The notes beneath the pieces are model-generated. The model searched no databases. It worked only from the letters and a program-made list of their open reading frames with translations, and was not told the DNA's origin. DNA of 64,000 bases from Rugalucina vietnamica (taxonomy: Eukaryota > Mollusca > Bivalvia > Lucinida > Lucinidae). Below, in pieces: positions 33,626-45,600 of this stretch (the first letter of the stretch is position 1; each line of letters starts with the position of its first letter). Position numbers and translations under genes: made by a program. The stretch spans positions 55,159,356-55,223,355 of the forward strand of contig OZ024874.1 in the NCBI GenBank assembly GCA_964017185.1, written 5' to 3'.

Positions 33626-36600
33626 GCCTTTAGGTGTGTGTGCGTCGTACCATATCTTATATCTTTCACTGAAGTGATTCTACAACCATGCAGAATCTGG
33701 GATTTTCGTGATAGAAATGCATTTACACTTTATGATCGTAAAACATGTATTTTTAATTAAGATACATGAAACAAAAATAATAATCGAATTAGATTTAAAC
33801 TCGGGTCTAAGTACAAGTATGCATTACAATAAATTGGAAACAAGCCCCGCCCACTTTCCTTATTCATCCTCATTCCACCGCGGGTCCGCGGTGGAAAGTT
33901 AGAGACAAAAAATACAGGTAAGCGCGGACGATAAAATTTCTATTTCTTTACCCCGCCGCGGAAACTCCGCAATCCCGCCGACTAGGGCGTTTCCGCGGTG
34001 GATATTAAAATTTTAATCCTTTTTCTTGCAGCCCCCTCTCCGCGGGGGTGGGCGGGCTGGTGAAAATCCCCCTGGACTGTACTGTACCTCCCTTTGAATG
34101 TTTTCACTGATTCCAAAGGATCAAACTTTTATATTTCATTCTTGTAACCAAAGAATCAGTTAATTGTACGTCTAGTCTTTTTAGGAAAAATTAATTCAGG
34201 GAAATGTCCTCTAGATCTAATCATTTTGAGAATTTACTGAAGCAGCACTTTTCAATGATATATAATAGTTAGACATCAATATTGATGAATTTACTTTCAT
34301 AACAGCATTTTTTTCTTCTTTGCCATTATTTGGAGGTCATCTAAGAAAACAGCTGACATAAGTTCATCCATATTAAGTTCTTTCATTTATCTACCATTGT
34401 ATCAGTTCTGAAGCAGAATGATAAAGAAAGATGCAATGCTACGAAGCAGCAAACGCACACATACATTTTAGCCAAACCATTTATTATCTGGTAAATGACT
34501 CTAGCTTTAACATAAATGACTTACAAAAATACTTTACATTGAATTTAGGACTAACTTATTCAATACTTACCTTATCATTTGTGAACTCCAGATACTGTTT
34601 ATGTAATTCTCTTTTCCTTCTGTCAACATCAGTCCAGTCTTTCCCATCCATTGCCATTAAGATCTTTTTCCTCAGTGGTTTATACACTCTCTCATTCCAT
34701 TTCTTGTGAAGAACTTCCTTCTTTCTCAATTTCATTATCTCTTTGTGATGAATAAGATTCTCTACATCCTGTATTCAGTGAAATATTAGTATAAAAACTC
34801 ATGAGAAAATTATTTAAAATGTTTTGTATCTGTGAGTCATCATTTTAGATTCATCATGGTGGTTATCATGATTTATTTGTTTGTCCTTGATGATTCAATG
34901 ACAAGTTAGAGATTCACCGCGAGGACCGAACAACTAGCTAAATGTTGTGAACCCCTGCAGAAGCTTAAGGTAAGGTTAGGATCCTGTATAACTAGTTTAA
35001 ACCCGCCAGTAATTTTATATAACTGACTGTTCCAAGGCCATAATTTAGCGGTGGTTCTAATTGTTTTATGTTTTGTTTTTAATTTTTTGTGCTGTTTGCA
35101 CCTTCTGTAGGTTTTCATATTTTTAATTAAGTTTGGGTAACTGAGTGGCTGCCTATTCGGAAATAGCTGCTCACTCAACCTACAATATGTTTTCTTAGTA
35201 TAAATACCTAATTGTTAATTTAGTTTTTTCCCACCTCGGTTTCTGGAGTGGGAATTTCTTTCTGACTGCACCATTTCCTGATCATTGCCTACTTTTACCA
35301 AGCAATGATCAGGAAATGGCACAATCAGAAAGAAAAAAAAATCCCATTTTAAAAAAAGGGAGACAATCAGGTAATAATACAAAGAGAACATATCATAAGC
35401 GGAGTGAGAAATAGATGGCCACTCAGTTACCCAAACTTAACTTAATATATGAAAACATACTTAAGTTGCAAACAGCACAAAAATTCAACATCAATATACC
35501 ATTTATAGGAAGAAATCTACTTTGTGTATTTGGGATAGCAACAAGGATTGACATTCATCCCATTTAAGAACTATATTAACAAAATTTATAAAGATCCAAG
35601 AAAATGTACGAAAAGCAAATAAGCATCTATTTTAAATTTAATTCATAAATTTCATGCTGCTCTTAAAGGATCTACTAAGTTTATATTTTTATTTACATTA
35701 TTGTTGAGGTTATTATGAAACTGAAGTGTATTATGTTGCTAAATATTATATCTGATCCTAAGTTGGCAAGCACTACAAAAATACTTACCCTTACAAAAGT
35801 ATCTTCAGTCTCCAACAAAGGAGTGTAAAGTGTTTTTGCCGCCTTTGATTCAAGGTCTGATTTTTCCTGAAAACACATATGCATGTTTCCTTTCTAGAAG
35901 CGTAAGCAAGAACTTTCATCTTGGTGCCATATATTACACAAAACACTAAGTTTAGTGAAATTTAAAAAACAACAACATTCAGTAAGGCTGCAACAAGTTT
36001 TTTCTATCATCTGACATTTGGAATCTTTTGTGCAAAATGAGTTTTGTTTATTTTACTTACATCTTAGTCGACAACAGACACATTTATGAACTACATTCTT
36101 TCCCAAGTGTTTATACTAAATACCAATCACTTTGAATGATCTGTATCTTTGTGTAACTCATCAACTTTGCTAGTATGAACTGTATGGTTTACTGTTTACA
36201 CTCTTAACTTAGAATCAAAAGATGAAGTTTATCATGAAGTGAAACCCACAAATTTTTGGAAAAAAAAAATAGTGCTGTGTTATGTCCCATTGCACCACTC
36301 ATTCATTCGAGATTATCTATGACGCGTAGCTTCTATAAATAGCACAGCTATTCGATATTCGATACAATGTATCATATATGTACAATCTCTGACATACTGC
36401 GTCAGGGAGTCAACTCTTTGGCTCAGTGGTTAGAGCATTGGATTTCTACCCCGGCGGTCGGGGTTCGAATCCCATCTGGGACGCGGGATTTTTTCAAACT
36501 ATGCATCATTTCTTAGTTACGAATTTTCATATTCATAAGAGCGGATCCTGATCAAACTAGAAGCAGTTTTATCCAGATTGGTCTCTCCACTGCTTGGCTT

Positions 36601-39600
36601 GCCTGAAATCTTGTGATCATGATGGCAGTTCCAAACTCGTGATCATTACGAAAACTTGCCCATGCAATAAACAGATATTTTTGAGCTTTAAAAAATTGAA
36701 AATTTTTTTTTTTTTTATTTTTGCTCAAAACATAGATTGTGGGTACACGTTAGAACCGCCTGAAACGTGTACCCACAATCTATGTTTTGGGGCAAAAATA
36801 AGAAAAATAGGTATACCCCTTCATACCCCAGTTTTGCTATTTAAAAGTGGGGTTCAAGGGGGTAAGCATTACACGGGCATGTTTTCGTGACGCTGGCTTT
36901 CATATGTATTTACGTTGGATATACAAAAATTTACAGTGACTGGTTACAGTCCCACACCATATATAAGTACATGCAATGAATGATGCCACGGTCAGAAAGC
37001 AATATGAAGGACATAGTGCCTTCACAGAAAAACCTATGATTTCCTGTTTGAGCTGTTCTTAGCTTTCTTTACAGATAACACTTTAGCTTTTTAAGAAATT
37101 TCACACCTAAAATTGAATCATCTAAAAATCATTAGAAATCACAGGAAGAAGGCAAATTCTGTTCACAAAATGATTTTTCTTTCAAAAATGAGCCTAATCA
37201 TCATCCTGTCAAACTTTCAGCAATGCAATAATTGTACTGATACAATTTAGATACGTGTAACTGATTTTGTTTGTTTGTTTGTTTGAATTGATGCTTAACA
37301 TCCCAGTCCACAGCTTATGATCATGTCGGAACACTGCCTTTATTTTATAGGACTTTTACCCAAAATTAAGGATGTCATGACATCCAAAAAGTGGTTCGAA
37401 TATAGCCATCCAACTAAACCAACAGGGCTTATATGTATGGATAGTTTGACAAGAACCACTTTTCCTGGGCAGGCTCGACCTGAGTGGTTAACCAGTCATC
37501 AGATGTAGTCATGCAGTCAGTAGTGTAGAAGCTTTGCACAAGCAGCCCATCTATTTCTTTAGGCCCCAATGGGTAGGGGCCCTATACTGATTTTGATTTC
37601 TAGTGTTACAATGATTCTCAACAGCAAGCACTGACACAAAACTTTAAGCTGCATGCTCAAGTTTGCTCGAGTAATCCTGACAATACAACAAAAGGCATGC
37701 ATATTAAGCTTAAAAAAGATCAACAATTTAAACTCAAATAAAGAACAAACATTATGATATTCCACATGCACTCACATTAGCTCTAGACCAATTATTTGAA
37801 AAATGAATGAACTATATGCCAGAATGCATAGTGAATGGTTAGTTTTGATAATATATTGTAAGTGCATCTAGTCATCATGCATATTCCATTTTCTCATAAC
37901 ATGAGCATAATACATACCCTGTACTTTGTCTGTATACCAATAAACATATTAAATGAACTTTTTAAATGAATTTACCGTATTCATTCTAATTAGCACACAT
38001 CCACCAATAAGCGCACATCCTGGTCATTTCCGAAAATCATTGCTCGACTAACATATTGGTATTTTATACAAATTTTACACATAAATTTCGTATTAACTGC
38101 ATTAAAACTTAACACTAGCTGATCAAACACTATTGTGTAACAATGGGAACACTTAAATGACATCATCTTTGGTATTTTAGACATGGACATTTTAGCAGTT
38201 TGTGTGTTGTTTTCGTTCCTAGTGTGCGCTAATTAGAATGATATTTTGTTGCCTTAACTTTAAGTTATTTTGAAAAGTTAAGCGCTCTGTGCGCTAATTA
38301 GAATGAATACGGTATCTCATAAAAAAACGTGCAATACCAAAACTTAACATAATGTGAAACACTATACTTCATAAAATTTTTATAAATAAACAATTGATGA
38401 ATGCTATTATAAATATTCCATCCTCAAGAATTTCATTGACAAGATGAATACGTATAATAATAATGCTTGTAATTTAGTGTTATACAATTTCAGTACCTTG
38501 ATATGGTGAATTATCTTACACAACAACATACATGCATTATGAAAAGTGATTTATTTGTGTTCTTTCTGACCTGCATCTGTTCCATTCTATAGATATCATC
38601 ATAAAATGGTAAATATACAAAAAAGATAAAACAAGTCACCAATAAATAAATACTTGTTATAATTACAATTTTGAAGATTTCAAATTAAGACAGCTAATTT
38701 CTTTTTTGTAAATTATTAGACATCTACAAAAAGAAAAATGAAAGATAAATACCCAAGCCAACAGCTTTATAAAGAAAGGAAAAAGAGCTGAAGTCATCTA
38801 AATGTATAGATTCTCCTTTTTAAAAAGAACTCAAGGGTTTTAGCGGTCTCATACATAAACAGCAAAAAGAAAGAACAAAGCCAGAATTCCACAAAGCCAT
38901 GAAAAAATGGGATATTAATTAGAAATGCACAATGAGAGACAATATCAATGTAAACTGCTTTTTTTTTTTTTTTTTTTTTTTTTGTTGTTGTTGTTGTTGT
39001 TGTTGTTTTTTTTTAATTTGCTCAACTGTCAGTCAATAAAGATATATTCATCATTCCTAAGTAATGCTTTTTCTGTGTTTTCTTAACTCATCTGAAACAT
39101 GACTAAGAGATGCTTTGATATGACACTATGTTAAATGGCATGATTTAAGCCACAGAAATCACCTCAATCAAATGATATGTCTTTCAAAAGATGTAATAAT
39201 TAATAAATCAGTTCTAGATTTTATGACTAACACCACGGGGACCCAACTGTTAATCATGATTATTGATGCGATGTGGAATGTTAATGCATGCTATTATGAA
39301 AATTCGTATGCGTCGGCGAGATTGTTACGAATGCGACGTTCCACATCCTCTGCCCTTGGATGGTAAGTACCACATGTTTTGCTCTCGTGAAAATAAACAA
39401 AGCCGAGTTTACAAAATCGGCGTCCACTATGATCTGCAAAATTCTCCTATGTTCCCACTTGAAGTCAATTGGAATACTTACGGCACTTGTGTTTTTCAGC
39501 TAATGGTTTATAAAGTTGATAGGTAGATACAAGATTGCCACAGAAACCCATTACATTCTTAAAGTCCTTTTGTTTTTCTAATTATTCTCCGTAAACTAAG

Positions 39601-42600
39601 AAGTATAACACAGTCCTGTGGGTGTCTTTATTGAAATATGTATCCAAACGACTTTGTAAATGCACAAGTATTTACTGAGCGTAAAAAAACAGTAAGATAA
39701 GCATCTTTTGTATGCATCGAAGACTTTGTTAAAATTTAATATGTGACACAGAAATGCATCGTGGAAGAATGAGACCGATAAATCAGTAAAATAAAACAGC
39801 AAATGTTGCTATATGGAGACAGTGATGCATTTTCTTCAATTAATATTTTCTAGATACATGTTAAAGGGGTCAACCATGGTTTTTATACTGTATTAACATT
39901 TGCAGAGACTGGAGAAGGTTGTTTAAGCCCAAGGCCGAGGTTTCAAAGTGCTCCTTAAATGTTAATGCAATAAAATAACCATAGTTGATCGCTGTTCTTG
40001 TACAACACACCATTCCGATGGAAACCTGCCTCACAACCACACCTAAAAATCGCATAAACACCCCCCCCCCCTCCCCGCTTATCAAAAGTGCATGGAGCCA
40101 CCAATTTAATGATCAAATATTATTAGGTTTAGCCTTAGTGTTCATTTGATGTTAGGAATCATATTAGCCCTGTCACTGATATGTCCGAAAATGATTTGCT
40201 GTTTCGAGGCAAGAATAAATCAGAGTAAGTCACTCGAATGTTGACAAAGCAGTATCAGAAACTGTGACCTCATTCAAAATAAAAGTGGCATATGGTTTGA
40301 AGCTAGCTCAACGAAGTACATGTAATCCAAGATAAAAATACGACATGCAATATTGCGCTTGATAAAGGCGCTCGTTATGCTTCTGCATTGACGTAAATAA
40401 CTTTTGTAAGAGCACAACAAAATGGTAGTTCTTCCAAGACTCATTCTAGTAGTACGTACCTTCGTCTTCGATGCATACAAAGATACTTATCTTACTGTTT
40501 TTCACGCTCAGTAGATAAATGTGCATTTACAAAGCCATTTGGATACATATGTGAACTAGAAAATGTGTTTATGAAACACTATGCCCCCAACTGGTAAGCC
40601 ACTTTCAACATGTAAAAATGTCCAAAAAATGACTAAGTTCAAATTGTAAAAAAAGTGACAAAAATTAATCTGAGGAGTATATCCCAACCACATGCATATC
40701 TTCAAAGCATGGTCACAATGTCTGCAAAGTTTCAAAAGTATCGGTATTAAATTGTAGGAGAAGTTGCACACACAAGGTACCCTCTATCCATCCACTAAAA
40801 TTCCCGAAAAAATGACTAAGTTCAAATTGTGAAAAAAAATAACAAAAAATAATCCAAGGATTATATCCAAACCACATGCATATCTTCAGACCAAGCCCAT
40901 AATACGTGTAAAGTTTTAAATGAATTGGCATGAAACTGTAGGAGGAGTTGCGCACACAAGGTACCCACTGCCCATTCACTTTCATTGTCAAAATGCCAGA
41001 AAAATGGCTAAGTTCAAATTGCGAAAAAAGTGACAAAAATTAATCTGAGGATTATATCCAAACCACATGCATATCTTAAAAGCACACAAGGTATCCACTA
41101 TCTATTCACTTTATAAAGAATTAAAAAGGGAAATAACTCTCACAGAACTAGCCCCTAGCCCCTTGAATTTACCTGAAAGAAAAAATAGGGGTCCTCTTAA
41201 TTTTCATATACAAACTACATACCAAATTTCAAGATCCTAGCTCTAATGGTTCCTGACCGAGTGCTCACGCATCACAGACTGACTGACTGACTGCACTCAC
41301 TCACCGCACTGCACGGACAGACCCAAACCAATATGCCCCCTCAACTTCTTCCGAAGTTGGGGGCATAATAAAGATACCCACAGGACTGTTAAATACTTCT
41401 TAGTTTACGACCAAGACAAAGACAAACAAAAGGATTTTAAGAATGTAATGGGTTTCCGTGGCAATCTTGTATCTACCTGTCAACTTTATAAACCATTAGG
41501 TGAAAAACACAAGTGCCGTAAGTATTCCAATTGACTTCAAGTGGGAACATAGAAGAATTTTGCAGATCATAGTTGACGCCAATTTTGTAAACTCGGCTTT
41601 GTTTATTTTCACGAGAGCAAAACATGTGGTACTTACCGTCCTAGGGCAGAGGATGTGGAACGTCACATTCGTAACGATCTCACCGACGCATATGAAACTT
41701 CATAATAGTATGCATTAACATTCCAAGTCACATCAATAATCACGATTAACTGTTGGGTCCCCTTGAACACTCTTTCTTATGACAGTTTACATATCATTAC
41801 ATTTACAATGCTTATCAATTTTATGTATAGCTCAACTTATCATTACCAGAAGACTCTGTGCATGTATCTGTAAATCTAAGCAATTAGATTGTTAAGTACA
41901 TACGAAGACTATATTCTCAATCAGGTTGACTGTTATATTTTTTTTTAATGTGCTGGTTTAATTTTTCTGGCACAAGTAATTTTTTTCCCCTTTTGTTATA
42001 GTCTGCTTTTAAATTATACTTAAGAAACCAGTGATCATTCAAGAAGGCAGAAAATGTAATGCTGACTATGGTGACTAAAACATCAGCATGGAACTAAGCT
42101 AAGCTACTCCAAAACCTGGGTCTAACCTGAAACTCAGATGCAACTGAGTATGGTACCATCACCTAAAATGATTTTATTCATTTGAAATAATGCTAGAACA
42201 GTTCCAAATTTTCAGATTTTAATTCTAAAATATTTTGGTGTTACGTAAAGCTCAAATGAATTGGCCAATTTTTATTTCAATTCATCATCCAATTGTCCAA
42301 ATGTAGAATAAAAACATGATACAGACAATATCACACTGGTTAATGTAGAATAATGGATTCATTTTAGCCTTTTTCTGCAAAGACATTAAACTCACTTTTA
42401 TTTCAAACTACCAAAGTATTATTTTACATAAAATAGACATTCTAATGCACTTGAGAATGTAACGTCAAAAATTTGTGACAGTATATTCTGCAATATACTG
42501 TCGGAGACCCATCGTCATGAGCAATGTCGCGTGTTATTGGTAAACGTCGTGGTTATATGTTGCTCATGATGCTCACGTTTCGTGCAAAAAGAAATACCCT

Positions 42601-45600
42601 GTATGCATTTTTGGTGTTTATAGTTAAAAAGTACATTAGAACCGAGATAACAATATTCAAAGTTTTCATTTGGGGTTGTATATTGTTGTGCAATGTATAT
42701 ACTGTTGGAAATCATGTTTTACAGCTCTACTGGCGCGTGGCTGTCAACAAAATTTCTGACGATATACCGCCAATAATGAAAAATTTGAATACAATTATCC
42801 CCTAATTTTATTCTTAATAAGAGACAAGTAAAACACATTAACAAATGTATACAGATAGTAAACTTCAAAATACTAATAAACTTGTTTAATATGAAAGCAA
42901 TCCCCCACTAGAACTCTAAAACTATACAAGTTGAGGAGTAAAATATCTTCCCCCACATATGTTCCTACTTTATCTGAAAGTGCTTGAACATGATGTGTCT
43001 TTGTTATTTCTGTTGCCAATTCCAGTTGTACAGCATTTAACTGGTGTGATAATTAAAGGGATTCATTATTCAAAATATGATCACAAAAAAAAAAAATACA
43101 AAAGTTATGTGATTGCAAATTATTTTGAGCCGCCGCATTGGAAAACCAACAATCGGCTTGTGTGAAAACAAAGGCGCAGATCAGCTGTGCAGTTACTGCA
43201 CAGCTGATCAGCACCTTTGTTTTCGCCATACAGATAGTACAATCCCTCTTCTACTTAAATCCGAAATTTCAAACTTCTAATATGCTTCTGTGATTGTACA
43301 GGCCAGTTAAGTGTCAGACCTAGTCGGAAACCCAAACTGTTGATTTTCTCATGCGAAGGCTCTTTCATAAAAGAAGTCATTTACATAACAATGACTATTT
43401 TTTTTTTATACATATCTTAACATTGGCTGCAGGTAAACCAACCAACTAGCTATAGCTTTTCAAAGATGTTGTAAAAAAGCCTCAGATTAGCTGTGAATAA
43501 TTCTCAACCAAATTCTTCTTTCAGAATCTTAAGACCATTTCTGGTGAATGCACAGCCCATTTTGTGTCTGACCTGGTCTGGAAACCTATAGACAGATTAA
43601 CTCAGGATGCAATGCATTACGAAAACTTGTCCATGTAATATAGAGATTTTTTTCAGCTATAAAAATTGACAATTTCTCAGAATTTTTTTTTATATTTTAC
43701 TGAATTTTTGCTCGAAACATAGATTGTGGATACACGTTAGAACCCCCTCGACTTAGAACCGCCTCGTCCAGGCAGTTCTAACAAGTACCCACAATCTATG
43801 TTTTGGACCAAAAATAAGTTTTCCTATATAATTGTTTGGCTTTTCATTGCCTGGACATGTTTTCCTGATGGCATAGTATATTGTGTATCTTGCCAAACTC
43901 AAACAAATCTTGCCTTGTCTTATATATTAAATCCAAAATTCATTCATACAGTGCAGTACAAACAAGTTGCATGTATTCAAAATCTATGTGGATCAAGAAT
44001 CAAAATTACTCAAATATTTTGAAAATAAAAGACATCTAAGTTTGAGCTCACCTGTAAATTCTTCAAAGTTTTATCACTGAGCCATTGTTGTACTTTCATG
44101 GTGTGTCCAATGAGACTCTGGGAGTCCATGTTTCTTGCAGGACTAGGTGTCGTGTTGGGGCGTTTTACTTTCCTCTTCATTTGGCTGTCCCGCGACATCA
44201 GCTGAAGAAAATACCTGTCTATCAACATTGGAAACATTATGAAACAAATCATAACCAAGAAGTGCAGAATTTTCTGATACTAAAAAATATTCAATGATAG
44301 GCCATACAGGCCCTTCTACTTCTTTAACTGAATTTATACCAGTCTACTTTTAAAGAACCGCATAACAGAAACATAGACCTCAATAAACATACGAAGGGTA
44401 GCCCAGTAAATCGTGGACTGTGCTTGCTGTATAAAACCTATTCAATGCACAAGCTTCTTATTTACAAGTATATTACGTACACATGTTCTGGGTGTGCATA
44501 CAAAGTTTCAGAAAAATACACCCAAGAATAAAATCTCAGTACACAATACAAAACTACAAGTAATGCAGACCCGGCGCACGCTGACGACGTCATCTACTGG
44601 TATGCGTCAATTTCATGTACTACATGTACTTACCGTTTACTCTTTATACAGGTACGCTCCCTTGTGTGCGATACACAAGCGATGGTTGTACCAATTTTTG
44701 AAACATATCACAGAACCGTAGACTATGTAATGACCTATTGAATTGCTTACATGAACCTCTCTCCGCCCTGAAAACGTTTACACTGAAGATGCGATTTCAT
44801 CTGCGGAATAGATTATGTTACGGATGTTCATGAATGGTTTCCTTCCATGCTGTGTACTTTCTGTCCACTAATCTCTAAATCGACAATGCCATTTAAAAAC
44901 AAGGCTCCTCGAAATACCACTGTATATGTTGGTGCTTTCATTTGCTTGAATGAATCATTTGATGTCATAATGGTCTGCACACGGAACTGGATTGCCGTTC
45001 CTCGAGATTTCTCTTCCTCTAACGTCGCCATTTTCATTAGGTTGTAAGTTTAACAGACAACATTTAAATGTGTGCCATTGTCAAACAGATGATATGTTAC
45101 CTTCAAAATTTTCTATGGTGATGTTAAAAGAATATTGCTATGAGCACACAGCTCGTTTTGGCGCTAAAAACACTGAAATGGCTGAAAAATATTACTTTAT
45201 TGAACACACAGAAGAGTATTTAAATGTGTTTGTTTGGGTTGCGCCGGGTTTGCATACACTGACCTATTCAACCATGCACATTTTACAAGTTGTAAATAAA
45301 CTTATAACTTTTATACATCTTTTTTGACTGAATTTGAATTGCGGAAGGTATTTGAAAAGTTTAATGGCAATAGGGCGTCAAATAATGAAAATATCAACAA
45401 AGTACATGATTTACCGGGCCACCCCTCGTACATGTAATGAGCCATTATCACATATGTGATGAGAAAGGCATATTAATTAGGTAGAGCTGGTAACACACAG
45501 CTTATATCAAGTTCTTCTGTTTTTCAAAATACTCTTCTGCATAAATGCAATGTTCATATGAAATTTCATGCTCTTGTGTAACATCCAAACAACAGTTCTA

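Larger units (their letters stand above)
31032..34084. mobile_element. 3-kb element with GC-rich inverted ends, nested
   Basis: Both ends start CAGTACAGTCCAGGGGGATT in opposite orientation, with TA on each side. About 200 bases of GC-rich sequence at each end repeat the words 'ccgcgg', 'gcggat' and 'aatcccaccgcgg'. The AT-rich middle has been entered by one family 2 fragment and three family 1 MITEs. There is no transposase. It fills most of the FAM228 intron 30930-34570. Confidence 0.82.

Noticed and set aside
36420-36485. Working tRNA gene
   Set aside because: A and B boxes fit, but acceptor and anticodon stems do not pair, so only a tRNA-like relic is claimed.
44992-45327. 111-codon + strand frame in the TIR element
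   Set aside because: No good start context or motif, and it overlaps the better-started - strand frame.
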